In this document: positions 52,850 to 61,369 of the stretch, one piece after another
Layout: every line of letters starts with the position of its first letter
How positions within the stretch are numbered: position 1 is the first letter of the stretch
Assembly (NCBI RefSeq): GCF_003240585.1
Contig: NZ_PCDP01000038.1
Coordinates: 372,001 to 436,000 of the forward strand
Direction: 5' to 3'
Length of the DNA stretch: 64,000 nucleotides
DNA from: Arminella tubonensis
Lineage (GTDB): Bacteria > Pseudomonadota > Alphaproteobacteria > Rhizobiales > Rhizobiaceae
Position numbers and translations under genes: made by a program
Notes under the pieces: generated by a model
What the model was told of the DNA's origin: nothing
Database searches by the model: none
Seen by the model: the letters and a program-made list of their open reading frames with translations, nothing else

Positions 52850-55273
52850 TCAGCTTCGAAGAACGCCGCCGGTCGCCTTGGCGACATTGGCGATGATCTT
52901 CTGGGTCAGCACCTCAAAATCCTCGTCGGTCAACGTGCGGTCGGCCGGCTGAATCTGCACTTCGATCGCCACCGATTTCTTGCCCTCGCCAAGCGAGGCG
53001 CCTTCGAAGACGTCGAAGACGTTGACGCCGGTCACCAGCCTGCGATCGGCCCCGGTTGCGGCGCGGATGATTGCACCCGCTTCCACCGCTTTATCGACGA
53101 CAAAGGCGAAATCGCGCCGGACCGACTGGAAGGGCGAGAGCTCCAGCGCCGGTTTGGTGCGCGTCGCCTTCTTTTTTGGCTCGGGCATGGCGTCGACATA
53201 GACCTCGAAGCCGCAGAGAGCGCCGCTCACATCCAGCGCTTCCAGTGTCTTTGGATGGAATTCACCAAAATATCCGAGAACCACCTTCGGGCCCATCTTG
53301 ATGGTGCCGGAGCGGCCGGGATGGTACCAGCCGGGACCGCCCTGCTCGATCTGGATATTGCCCATCGGCAGGCCGCAGGCCTCCAGCACCGCCAGCGCGT
53401 CTGCCTTGGCGTCGAAGACGTCGACCGGCTTGCCGCCGCCTTTGGCCGCGTTCGACCACATGCGACCTGATCCCGACATCGACGCCGTGCCGCGGCGGAC
53501 GCCGCCAGCCACGCGCCTCTGGCCTTCCGGCTTGTCGGATTCATATGTGCCTGACACTTCGAAGATCGCGACGTCGCCGTAACCCTTGTCGGAATTACGC
53601 TGGGCGGCGCTGAGCAATCCCGGCAATAGCGAGGGGCGCATGTCCGACATATCCGCCGCGATCGGATTGGCGAGCCGCAACGCATCCGAACCGCCGCCGA
53701 AAAGTGTTGCCTGATCGGTCGATATGAACGACCACGTGACCGCCTCGAGCATGCCGCGCGCAGAAAGCGCCCGCTTGGCGATGCGCGTACGGATCTGCAG
53801 CGTCGTCAGGATCTTGCCGTTGACGGCAGCATGGCTCGCCAGCGGCGCCGGCTTGATGTTGTCTACGCCGTGGATTCGCATGACCTCTTCGACAAGATCG
53901 GCCTTGCCGTCGACGTCGGGCCGCCAGGATGGCACGGAAACGGAGACATGCTCACCGGACCCCGATACCGAGAAGCCGAGCTTCGTGAGGATCGACTTGC
54001 TTTCGTCCGCGGAGACTTCGAGCCCCGTCAGGCGCTTGACCTCGGAGAGTGGGAAATCGACGAGTTTTGCCTCGTAACCCTTGTATCCGACGACCTTGGA
54101 TCTGGCCGCATTGCCGCCGCAGATCTCGAGAACAAGTTCCGTCGTCCGCTCGAGGCCAGGCACCATATATTCCGGGTCGACGCCGCGCTCGAAGCGATAG
54201 CGCGCGTCGGTGATAATGCCGAGGCTGCGGCCGGTCTTGGCGATGTTCATCGCATCCCAGAGCGCGGATTCGATCAGCACATCTGTCGTGTTCTCGTCAC
54301 AGCCTGAATGCTCCCCGCCCATGACACCGCCGATGGATTCGATACCGTTGTCGTCGGCAATGACAACGTTGCTCGACGACAGCTTGTATTCGCGCGTGTC
54401 GAGCGCCAGCACCGTCTCCCCGTCGTGGGCACGGCGGACAACCAGATCGCCCTTGACCTTGGCAGCGTCGAACACGTGCATCGGGCGGCCCTGATCGAAG
54501 GTCATGTAGTTGGTGATATCGACAAGCGCGCTGATGGGTCGCAGGCCGATCGCCATCAGCCGCTGCTGCATCCACCTGGGGCTCGGACCATTCCGGACGC
54601 CGCGCACGAGGCGCAGCGCGAAGCCGGGGCAGAGGCGCGCATCGTCAAGCTCGAGCTTTACGTCCGTTGTGGTTTCGCCTTCGACCGCGATCTTCGGGGT
54701 AGAGCGGACCTTGAGCCTGCCGAGACCAGAGGCGGCCAGATCGCGGGCGATGCCGTAGACACCGGTGCAATCCGGGCGGTTTGGCGTCAGGTTGACGTCG
54801 ATCATCGGGTCGTCGAGGCCGGCATAGGCGGCATAGCTCGTGCCGACAGGCGCATCAGCCGGCAGGTCGATGATGCCGTCGTGATTGTCGGAGATTTCCA
54901 GTTCCTTCTCCGAGCACATCATTCCATGGCTCTCGACGCCACGGATATTGCCGACCGTCAAGGTCACGTCGATGCCGGGAACATAGATACCGGGTGCTGC
55001 AAAGGCGCCAATGAGACCGGCGCGAGCGTTCGGCGCGCCGCAGACCACCTGGATCGGAACCCCGTTGCCCGTATCGACCATCAGCACCTTCAGGCGGTCC
55101 GCCTGCGGGTGCTTTTCGGCGGAGAGGACCTTGGCGATAACGAACGGCTTGAAAGCCGCCTTGTCGTCGACGGCATCCACCTCAAGCCCGATCATTGTCA
55201 GACGCGCGCAGATCTCATCGAGCGTTGCCTCGGTTTCGAGGTGCTCTTTCAGCCAGGAGAGTGTGAATTTCAT
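52850..55273 (-). CDS. pheT: Phenylalanyl-tRNA synthetase beta subunit
   Basis: 807 residues, normal. The N-terminal tRNA-binding domain (VVIGELN-type loop; FVIAKVLSAEKHPQADRLKV) is followed by the B3/B4 and B5 domains, the inactive catalytic-like domain and the C-terminal anticodon-binding FDX-ACB domain (PFQSVRRDFAFVVD). It pairs with PheS to charge tRNA(Phe). In most bacteria pheS and pheT are adjacent; here two small genes sit between them. All coding is leftward. Confidence 0.97.
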   Translation of the reverse strand: MKFTLSWLKEHLETEATLDEICARLTMIGLEVDAVDDKAAFKPFVIAKVLSAEKHPQADRLKVLMVDTGNGVPIQVVCGAPNARAGLIGAFAAPGIYVPGIDVTLTVGNIRGVESHGMMCSEKELEISDNHDGIIDLPADAPVGTSYAAYAGLDDPMIDVNLTPNRPDCTGVYGIARDLAASGLGRLKVRSTPKIAVEGETTTDVKLELDDARLCPGFALRLVRGVRNGPSPRWMQQRLMAIGLRPISALVDITNYMTFDQGRPMHVFDAAKVKGDLVVRRAHDGETVLALDTREYKLSSSNVVIADDNGIESIGGVMGGEHSGCDENTTDVLIESALWDAMNIAKTGRSLGIITDARYRFERGVDPEYMVPGLERTTELVLEICGGNAARSKVVGYKGYEAKLVDFPLSEVKRLTGLEVSADESKSILTKLGFSVSGSGEHVSVSVPSWRPDVDGKADLVEEVMRIHGVDNIKPAPLASHAAVNGKILTTLQIRTRIAKRALSARGMLEAVTWSFISTDQATLFGGGSDALRLANPIAADMSDMRPSLLPGLLSAAQRNSDKGYGDVAIFEVSGTYESDKPEGQRRVAGGVRRGTASMSGSGRMWSNAAKGGGKPVDVFDAKADALAVLEACGLPMGNIQIEQGGPGWYHPGRSGTIKMGPKVVLGYFGEFHPKTLEALDVSGALCGFEVYVDAMPEPKKKATRTKPALELSPFQSVRRDFAFVVDKAVEAGAIIRAATGADRRLVTGVNVFDVFEGASLGEGKKSVAIEVQIQPADRTLTDEDFEVLTQKIIANVAKATGGVLRS

Positions 55274-55295
55274 TGTCTATTGTCTCGCTTGAACT

Positions 55296-55568
55296 TTATG
55301 CGGCCGCCGGGGGCTTGGCGCCCGGAGCGCGCTGGCCCCGCAATATACTGGCGACGGATATATCTTCATCAATCTCCGGCCAGTGCATTCCCAAGGGCAT
55401 GAATTCTATCTTGCTTCGCGCCTGTGGTGTCGCCTTGACCAGTCGCGGATACCACCACAACGGCGCACTGAGGGAGCGGCCGTCCGCAAGCGAGACATGC
55501 AGGAATTGCTCGTCGCAAAAAGCCTCGATGGGACGACTATCCTCGACCTCAATCTGCAAAATAGTCAT
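55296..55568 (-). CDS. DUF2442 small protein between pheS and pheT
   Basis: 90 residues from ATG 55568; an upstream ATG at 55601 lies inside the DUF4160 gene. The body (IEVEDSRPIEAFCDEQFLHVSLADGRSLSAPLWWYPRLVKATPQ) matches DUF2442. It overlaps the end of the DUF4160 gene by 20 bp and probably is translated with it. DUF4160-DUF2442 pairs have a toxin-antitoxin-like look, but the activity is not proven. pheT starts 22 bp farther along. Confidence 0.85.
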   Translation of the reverse strand: MTILQIEVEDSRPIEAFCDEQFLHVSLADGRSLSAPLWWYPRLVKATPQARSKIEFMPLGMHWPEIDEDISVASILRGQRAPGAKPPAAA

Positions 55569-55785
55569 TCCATGCCTCCAGAAAGATTGGGCTTTCTTCA
55601 CGGGTCTTACGGATAGTCTCGTTCAGTTCTTTTGCAGAATATCCGAGATTGATTGCGACTGACATATCGCAAAGCCAGATTTTGGCTTCGCAACCGTCTT
55701 TGGCGATATGAACGTGCGGTGGCTCCCAGCCATCTGCGGAGTAGAAGAAAAAACGATATCCTCTCCAGCGCAAGAGTGTCGGCAT
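55549..55785 (-). CDS. DUF4160 small protein between pheS and pheT
   Basis: 78 residues, starting at ATG 55785, one base past the pheS stop. The motif FFYSADGWEPPHVHIAKDGCEAKIWL is the DUF4160 signature (aromatic patch and PHVHI). It is the first of two coupled genes, with DUF2442 downstream. The pair is inserted between pheS and pheT in the same direction without its own visible promoter, so it would be made with the tRNA synthetase. Confidence 0.88.
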   Translation of the reverse strand: MPTLLRWRGYRFFFYSADGWEPPHVHIAKDGCEAKIWLCDMSVAINLGYSAKELNETIRKTREESPIFLEAWNDYFAD

Positions 55786-55786
55786 G

Positions 55787-56869
55787 TCAGACGCTCAGAC
55801 CGCCAAACAGCGTCGGCATATCGAGCGGCCTGAAACCGTAGTGGGAGATCCAGCGGACGTCGGCGTTGAAGAAGTCGCGGAGGTCCGGCATGCCGTACTT
55901 CAGCATGGCGATGCGGTCGAGGCCCATGCCCCAGGCGAAGCCCTGGTATTCATCGGGATCGAGCCCGCCATGGCGCAGCACGTTCGGATGGACCATGCCG
56001 CAGCCGAGGATTTCCATCCAGTCCGTACCTTCGCCGAACTTGACGATCGGGCCGGAGCGGTCGCACTGGATGTCGACCTCGAACGAGGGTTCCGTGAAGG
56101 GGAAGAAGGACGGGCGGAAGCGCATCGTCACGCTGTCGACCTCGAAGAAGGCCTTGCAGAACTCTTCGAGCACCCAGCGCATGTTGGCGACGTTGGCAGA
56201 CTTGTCGACCACGAGGCCCTCGACCTGGTGGAACATCGGCGAATGCGTCGCGTCGCTGTCCTGCCGGTAGGTCTTACCGGGGATGATGATACGGATCGGC
56301 GGCTTTTGCGACTCCATCGTCCGGATCTGCACAGGGGAGGTATGAGTGCGCAGCACCTTGCGCTCGCCATTCTCGTCCGGCTGGAAGAAGAAGGTATCGT
56401 GCATTTCGCGAGCGGGATGGCCTTCGGGGAAGTTCAGCGCCGTGAAATTATAGTAGTCGGTCTCGACGTCGGGCCCCTCGGCGATCGAAAAGCCCATATC
56501 ACCGAAAATTGCCGTGATCTCGTCGACGATCTGGCTGATCGGATGGATGCGGCCGCGCTCGGCCGGCGACGAGCGCACCGGCAGGCTGACGTCGACTGTC
56601 TCGGCCTCAAGCTTGGCCGTGATCGCCGCGTCCTTCAGAGCCGACTTGCGGCTGCTGATCGCGTCGGTCACCACCGCCTTCAACGCGTTGATCGCGGCGC
56701 CGCGGGTCTGGCGCTCTTCAGGCGACATCGTCCCCAGCGTTTTCAGAAGCTCGGATACGGAGCCCTTCTTGCCAAGCGCTGCGAGCCTGACAGCCTCGAT
56801 CGCCTGTTCGTCAGCGGCAGCTGCGACGTCGGCGATAAGCTGGTGTTGCAAAGTGTCGAGTTCGGTCAT
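55787..56869 (-). CDS. pheS: Phenylalanyl-tRNA synthetase alpha subunit
   Basis: 360 residues with class II aaRS motifs: IIIPGKTYRQDSDATHSPMFHQVEGL (motif 2 region) and GMGLDRIAMLKYG (motif 3). An N-terminal coiled coil for tRNA binding opens the protein. It makes the heterotetramer with PheT. The gene starts about 180 bp downstream of rplT, with the rplT terminator between them, so it likely has its own promoter in 56870-56990. Confidence 0.97.
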   Translation of the reverse strand: MTELDTLQHQLIADVAAAADEQAIEAVRLAALGKKGSVSELLKTLGTMSPEERQTRGAAINALKAVVTDAISSRKSALKDAAITAKLEAETVDVSLPVRSSPAERGRIHPISQIVDEITAIFGDMGFSIAEGPDVETDYYNFTALNFPEGHPAREMHDTFFFQPDENGERKVLRTHTSPVQIRTMESQKPPIRIIIPGKTYRQDSDATHSPMFHQVEGLVVDKSANVANMRWVLEEFCKAFFEVDSVTMRFRPSFFPFTEPSFEVDIQCDRSGPIVKFGEGTDWMEILGCGMVHPNVLRHGGLDPDEYQGFAWGMGLDRIAMLKYGMPDLRDFFNADVRWISHYGFRPLDMPTLFGGLSV

Positions 56870-56990
56870 GTTGTCCTGCCTTGGCGGCTTCGGTCGGTTG
56901 TCGTTCAGCGCTGGAGATCACTACCTATCTGCAGGCGGCCAATCAACAGGTGGGCCGACAAAAAGCATTCAGCGTATGATCCAGAAACAC

Positions 56991-57023
56991 AAAACCCGCG
57001 CCGGTTTCGCCAGCGCGGGTTTT
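56991..57023 (-). terminator. Terminator after rplT
   Basis: An 11-bp stem (arms 56991-57001 and 57013-57023) with an 11-nt loop ends in a T-tract on the leftward strand, between the rplT stop (57049) and the pheS start. Confidence 0.85.
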
Positions 57024-57048
57024 CATCAAAATACGATGCGCCGGTCGA

Positions 57049-57453
57049 TTACTTGACGGCTGCTTCGAACTCGTTCTTCGTGCCGGCGTCCTTGAGGTAA
57101 GCCAGCGACTTCTTCGAAGCGGCTACGAGTGCGCCGAAGGCTGCTGGTTCATGGATAGCCATGTCCGACAGAACCTTGCGGTCGACTTCGATGCCAGCCT
57201 TGTTCAGGCCGTCGATGAAACGGCCGTAGGTCAGGCCGTGTTCGCGGACGGCAGCGTTGATGCGCTGGATCCAGAGGGCGCGGAAATTGCGCTTGTTGAC
57301 CTTGCGGTCGCGGTACGCGTACTGCTTGGAGCGATCGACTGCTGCCTTTGCGGTACGGATGGTGTTCTTGCGGCGGCCGTAGAAGCCCTTGGCCTGCTTC
57401 AGAACCTTCTTGTGCTTGGCGTGGGAGGTTACACCTCTTTTTACGCGTGCCAT
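57049..57453 (-). CDS. rplT: 50S ribosomal protein L20
   Basis: 134 residues. MARVKRGVTSHAKHKKVLKQAKGFYGRRKNTIRTAK is the L20 start; arginine/lysine-rich helices bind 23S rRNA early in assembly. In many bacteria L20 also represses its own operon by binding the leader. It is 37 bp downstream of rpmI, as usual. Confidence 0.98.
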   Translation of the reverse strand: MARVKRGVTSHAKHKKVLKQAKGFYGRRKNTIRTAKAAVDRSKQYAYRDRKVNKRNFRALWIQRINAAVREHGLTYGRFIDGLNKAGIEVDRKVLSDMAIHEPAAFGALVAASKKSLAYLKDAGTKNEFEAAVK

Positions 57454-57490
57454 GTCATGATCTCCTTAATATATAGCGGTACGAAAAGTC

Positions 57491-57694
57491 TTAGAGACCG
57501 TTCGGCAAGTAATTCTTGATGACCTTGCGACCATCTGGCTCGGAAAGAACCATGGTGCCGCGTGCATCGCGAATGAACTTGTTGCTGCGCTTGATCATGC
57601 CGTGGCGCTTGCCAGCAGCGGCTGCCTTAACCTTGCCGGTCGCGGTGATCTTGAACCGCTTCTTGGCAGAGGACTTCGTCTTCATCTTGGGCAT
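57491..57694 (-). CDS. rpmI: 50S ribosomal protein L35
   Basis: 67 residues from ATG 57694, with GAAGGAG upstream. MPKMKTKSSAKKRFKITATGKVKAAAAGKRHGM is the classical L35 sequence. It is co-transcribed with rplT. Unlike in Escherichia coli, infC lies behind its own terminator rather than in the same simple transcript. Confidence 0.97.
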   Translation of the reverse strand: MPKMKTKSSAKKRFKITATGKVKAAAAGKRHGMIKRSNKFIRDARGTMVLSEPDGRKVIKNYLPNGL

Positions 57695-57871
57695 TTTGCT
57701 ACTCCTTCTGTGCCCCGGCTGCGCTCTTCTTAAAAAGCGCCACTCGCAGCTCCGGCGTGCCGGTCTGCAAAGTGAGGTGGCTTGTTGTTGAAATGCAGGC
57801 GCGGCGACGAACCGTGCTTGCAAGCATTCTGAACTGCCACGGCATGCCCTGCCGGTCAGTTCGGACGCGCG

Positions 57872-57900
57872 CTTATAACCGCAGTCCCGCCAAAGTGCAA
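57872..57900 (-). promoter_or_regulatory. rpmI-rplT promoter
   Basis: On the leftward strand TTGCAC (57900-57895), a 17-bp spacer and TATAAG (57877-57872) form a good housekeeping promoter, downstream of the infC terminator. The leader from about 57865 to 57695 can fold into alternative hairpins around 57714-57760, a possible site for L20 control. Confidence 0.6.
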
Positions 57901-57942
57901 CGGGCGCCGGGCGGGAATCTTTTAACGCGGTAGCGACCCTGC

Positions 57943-57974
57943 AAAAAAGGAAAAAGCCGCCCAGACGGACGGCT
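57943..57974 (-). terminator. Terminator after infC
   Basis: An 8-bp stem (arms 57967-57974 and 57955-57962, read leftward, one G-U pair) with a 4-nt loop is followed by TTTTTCCTTTTTT. It lies 25 bp past the infC stop and separates infC from rpmI-rplT. Confidence 0.88.
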
Positions 57975-57998
57975 CAAATCCAAATCGGCAAACATCTA

Positions 57999-58535
57999 TT
58001 ACTTCGGCGCGAGCACCATCATCATCTGGCGGCCTTCGAGTTTGGGCTCGGCTTCCACCTTGGCAATCTCCAGCGTGTCTTCCTTGACCTGCTGCAGCAG
58101 TTTCATGCCGAGTTCCTGGTGGGCCATTTCGCGGCCGCGGAACTTCAACGTCACCTTGACCTTGTCGCCTTCGTCGAAGAACCGGCCCATCGCCTTCATC
58201 TTCACCTCATAGTCATGGGTGTCGATGTTGGGGCGCATCTTGATTTCTTTGATTTCAACGATCTTCTGCTTCTTGCGCGCCTCGGCGGCCTTCTTCTGGT
58301 TTGCATATTTCAGCTTACCCAGATCCAGGATCTTGCACACAGGCGGTTCGGCATTGGGGGAAATTTCAACCAGATCGAGGCCGGCATCTTCTGCCATCTT
58401 CAAAGCTTCGTCGGTTGGGACAACGCCCAAATTCGCACCATCAGCCCCAATGAGCTGGACTTTTGGGATGCGAATTTCCCTGTTGGAACGCGGCCCTTCC
58501 TTCACGGGCGCGTCGGTTTTAAAAGGTCTGCGAAT
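57999..58535 (-). CDS. infC: Translation initiation factor IF-3 with ATT start codon
   Basis: 178 residues when started at ATT 58535 (codons ATT CGC AGA CCT), with GGAG nine bases upstream. Non-standard starts (AUU, AUC or AUA) are typical of infC and let IF-3 repress its own translation. The IF-3 N-domain (REIRIPKVQLIGADGANLGVVPTDEALKMAEDAGLDLVEISPNA) and C-domain (KMRPNIDTHDYEVKMKAMGRFFDEGDKVKVTLKFRGREM) are intact. A GTG at 58550 is less supported. It is divergent from the alpha/beta hydrolase gene. Confidence 0.93.
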   Translation of the reverse strand: MRRPFKTDAPVKEGPRSNREIRIPKVQLIGADGANLGVVPTDEALKMAEDAGLDLVEISPNAEPPVCKILDLGKLKYANQKKAAEARKKQKIVEIKEIKMRPNIDTHDYEVKMKAMGRFFDEGDKVKVTLKFRGREMAHQELGMKLLQQVKEDTLEIAKVEAEPKLEGRQMMMVLAPK

Positions 58536-58710
58536 GGTCGTATTCTCCACGAATTGTTTCGGATTTTTCCAGCCTGCCGCTTCCGTCGGCGCAACTGACG
58601 GAAAGGTTGTTAAAGCTGCGGCGAAGTCAATAGCACGCTTTAAGACATAAATCACCTGCTGTCAGCCCGCCCGAATCTGTTTTATAGGGCCTAAAACCGG
58701 AGTCTTTACT

Positions 58711-59514
58711 ATGTCGGAAGCCCTTGACGTTACCGAGCACGAGTTCCTCACCGTCGGCAGCGGCGATCAGGCGCGAGCGATTGCCACGATACTGCGCAAC
58801 GCGAGAAGAGGGGCCAAAGGTGCGGCGCTTGTCTGGCTTTCGGGCTACCGCTCGGACATGAGCGGCACGAAGGCGCTCGAGCTCGATGCGCTGGCGGAAC
58901 GCCTGGGGCTTGGCTGCATCCGCTTCGACTATTCAGGGCACGGCGTGTCCGGAGGCGAATTTACGGACGGCACCATCTCCCGCTGGCTGGAAGAGGCACT
59001 CGCAGTCGTTGCCCTCGCCAAGCCGAAACGCATCGTCATCGTCGGATCGTCGATGGGCGGGTGGATTGCGCTGCGGCTGACGCAGGAACTGCGCAAGCGG
59101 AAGAAGGCGCCTGTCGTACAAGGCCTGGTGCTGATCGCCCCGGCTGCGGACTTCACCATCGATCTCATCGAGCCGAACCTGACCGAGGTCGAGCGGGCTT
59201 CTCTTTCCGAGCGCGGATATTTCGAGGAACACTCGGAATACAGCCCAGAGCCGAACATCTTCACCAAAGCGCTGATCGAGGACGGCCGCGCCAATCAAGT
59301 GCTTACCGGCATCATCGAGACAGGTTGCCCGGTGCATATCCTCCAGGGCATGCTGGACCCCGATGTGCCATTCTCGCACGCGCTCAAGCTCGTCGAGCAT
59401 CTGCCGGCCGACGACGTCGTCCTCACTCTGATCCGCGACGGCGACCATCGGCTGTCACGGCCCCAGGACATCGAACGTATTCTTGCAGCTGCCGAGGCGC
59501 TGGCGGTCGCCTAG
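58711..59514 (+). CDS. Alpha/beta hydrolase
   Basis: 267 residues. The nucleophile elbow GSSMGG holds the catalytic serine, RFDYSGHGVSGG precedes it in the oxyanion region, and GDHRLS near the C-terminus holds the catalytic histidine. The acid residue likely lies in LQGMLDPDVPF. An esterase-type function is likely, with unknown substrate. It is divergent from infC and shares a 175-bp gap. Confidence 0.88.
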   Translation: MSEALDVTEHEFLTVGSGDQARAIATILRNARRGAKGAALVWLSGYRSDMSGTKALELDALAERLGLGCIRFDYSGHGVSGGEFTDGTISRWLEEALAVVALAKPKRIVIVGSSMGGWIALRLTQELRKRKKAPVVQGLVLIAPAADFTIDLIEPNLTEVERASLSERGYFEEHSEYSPEPNIFTKALIEDGRANQVLTGIIETGCPVHILQGMLDPDVPFSHALKLVEHLPADDVVLTLIRDGDHRLSRPQDIERILAAAEALAVA

Positions 59515-59652
59515 TCAAATCGTCGATATTCCATAGTCACGCTCGCTTCGACTGACGTTACGGAGGCCGCAAATTCTGTGGCATTTTAACCATGTTGAAG
59601 GGTAGATGCCGTTAACACTTAAGTAACGATTGACGACCCGCATCCTCCTCCG

Positions 59653-59667
59653 TTAACAATTTGTTAA
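59653..59667 (+). promoter_or_regulatory. CtrA-type box (TTAA-N7-TTAA)
   Basis: TTAA at 59653-59656 and TTAA at 59664-59667 are spaced by exactly seven bases, the full CtrA consensus, 33 bp upstream of the transglutaminase-like peptidase start. At this GC level a perfect match is expected well under once per 64 kb. The upstream DNA (59575-59650) is also AT-rich. Confidence 0.6.
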
Positions 59668-59699
59668 TAAATACAGGGGCGATACAAGGAATTGTGGGC

Positions 59700-60299
59700 G
59701 TGCGTCTAAAGGGCTTTGTACTAGCCTTCGCGGCTATTGTTGCCATGTCGACATCTGCGATGCCGGCATCCCAGGACGGGCCCTCGATGGTGACGGGGAA
59801 CGTTACGTCGCAGCCAATCGGTCACTATGATTTCTGCCAGCGTTACCGCAGCGAATGCGGCGTGAACCGCGACCTGATGCCGGTCAAGATGACTGGCGAC
59901 AACTGGGCGACGGTTAACCAGGTCAACCGCTACGTCAACAAGGCGATCACGCCTGCGACCGACATGGAAGTCTACGGCCGCGAGGAATACTGGGCTTACC
60001 CGGTAACCGCCGGCGATTGCGAGGATTTTGCGCTGCTGAAGCGTCGTATCCTGATCCAGCGCGGCTTTTCTCCCTCCAATCTCCTGATGACCGTCGTACG
60101 CAAGCCGGATGGCGAAGGCCATGCGATCCTGACGCTTCGCACGGCCCAGGGCGACTACGAGCTCGATAATCTCGAAGACGACGTGAAGGTCTGGTACCAG
60201 ACGCCCTACACCTACATCAAACGCCAGGCGAGCTATAACTCCGGCCGCTGGGTCACGATCGAGAACGGCCGCGACATCGTCGTTGGTGCTTTGAAATAA
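59700..60299 (+). CDS. Transglutaminase-like cysteine peptidase (BTLCP/DUF920)
   Basis: 199 residues from GTG 59700 (AAGGA nine bases upstream); a TTG at 59661 is not favoured. Signal peptide residues 1-22 precede a cysteine-protease fold. The catalytic triad appears as C107 (AGDCEDFALLKR), H141 (GEGHAILTL) and D156 (YELDNLED). LapG-like relatives cleave surface adhesins in the periplasm; a matching adhesin or LapD-like partner is not present here. A CtrA box lies upstream. Confidence 0.85.
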   Translation: MRLKGFVLAFAAIVAMSTSAMPASQDGPSMVTGNVTSQPIGHYDFCQRYRSECGVNRDLMPVKMTGDNWATVNQVNRYVNKAITPATDMEVYGREEYWAYPVTAGDCEDFALLKRRILIQRGFSPSNLLMTVVRKPDGEGHAILTLRTAQGDYELDNLEDDVKVWYQTPYTYIKRQASYNSGRWVTIENGRDIVVGALK

Positions 60300-60324
60300 T
60301 ACAGTGGTCTTCCGACCATCAAGC

Positions 60325-60352
60325 AAAAGGCCGGCTTCATCGCCGGCCTTTT
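60325..60352. terminator. Bidirectional terminator between the BTLCP gene and mbfA
   Basis: An 11-bp stem (arms 60325-60335 and 60342-60352) with a 6-nt loop carries AAAA and TTTT ends, between the rightward BTLCP gene and the leftward mbfA. Confidence 0.88.
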
Positions 60353-60371
60353 CGTTTCTGCAGTTCCAATA

Positions 60372-61355
60372 TCAGGCGTTGCCGATCAGAATTCCCGCGG
60401 CAAGCACCAGCGACCCGCCGACAACCACCTGGAAGGCGGCGCGCAGGAATGGCGTTTCCATATATTTGTTCTGGATGAAAGCGATCGCCCAAAGCTCGAA
60501 GAATACGACGATGCCGGCGATGATCGTTGCCGTCCAGAATTGCGGGATCAGGTAGGGCAGCGCGTGGCCGAGGCCGCCGAGCGCCGTCATGATGCCGCAG
60601 GCGAGCCCGCGCTTAATCGGCGAGCCGCGCCCGGAAATCTTGCCGTCGTCGTGGGCAGCCTCCGTAAAGCCCATGGAAATGCCGGCACCCACCGAAGCGG
60701 AAAGGCCGACAAGAAAGGTCTGCCAGGTGTCCTGCGTGGCGAAGGCGGCGGCGAAAATTGGCGCGAGCGTCGAGACCGAGCCGTCCATCAGGCCGGCAAG
60801 CCCCGGCTGGACGTAGGTCAATACGAGCTTGCGACGCGCATCGGCATCCTCGTCCTGCTTGACGGTTGTCGGTGTATGCTGATCGGCGAGCATCCCCGCC
60901 ACATCCTCGTGCCCTTGCTCGGCCAAGGCGAGGTCGCCGAGCAACTGGCGGGTCGACGCGTCGGACGTTTGCTTAGCTGCCTCGACGTAGAAGCGATAGG
61001 CCTGTCCCTCCATCGCCTCGGCTTCCTGGCGCATCGCCTCGAGCGACAGGCTCTTTCGCAGCCAGTCGGGCTTGCGCTCGTAAAAGCCGCTGACATGTTC
61101 GCGGCGGATAAGCGGTATGCGTTCGCCGAAGCGCCTGCGGTGCATGTCGATCAACGTCTTGCGGTGCGTATCCTCGACCTCGGCCATGTCCTCGAACACC
61201 TTGGCGGAGGCAGGATAGTCCTGTTTCAGAATATCGGCATATGCGAGGTAAATGCGGCTATCGTCCTCTTCGGCCGCAATGGCAACGGCTAGAATTTCCT
61301 GTTCCGTCAACGACGAAAAGGAACGCTTCGGTGACCTGAAGAGCCCGGCGAACAT
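60372..61355 (-). CDS. mbfA: Membrane-bound ferritin MbfA (rubrerythrin-VIT1 fusion)
   Basis: 327 residues. The N-terminal half is a ferritin-like (erythrin/rubrerythrin) domain with AIAAEEDDSRIYLAYAD, AEVEDTHRKTLIDMH and ALAEQGHE holding di-iron ligands. The C-terminal part is a VIT1/CCC1-type membrane domain with about five helices (PGLAGLMDGSVSTLAP). MbfA exports ferrous iron to protect from iron and peroxide stress in Bradyrhizobium and Agrobacterium. Its start lies 15 bp behind a perfect Irr ICE palindrome. Confidence 0.93.
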   Translation of the reverse strand: MFAGLFRSPKRSFSSLTEQEILAVAIAAEEDDSRIYLAYADILKQDYPASAKVFEDMAEVEDTHRKTLIDMHRRRFGERIPLIRREHVSGFYERKPDWLRKSLSLEAMRQEAEAMEGQAYRFYVEAAKQTSDASTRQLLGDLALAEQGHEDVAGMLADQHTPTTVKQDEDADARRKLVLTYVQPGLAGLMDGSVSTLAPIFAAAFATQDTWQTFLVGLSASVGAGISMGFTEAAHDDGKISGRGSPIKRGLACGIMTALGGLGHALPYLIPQFWTATIIAGIVVFFELWAIAFIQNKYMETPFLRAAFQVVVGGSLVLAAGILIGNA

Positions 61356-61369
61356 TATACGAATCTCCT

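Noticed and set aside
55784..57100. A 438-codon open frame on the plus strand
   Set aside because: It is antisense to pheS, whose aaRS motifs are clear; the product has the composition of a shadow frame.
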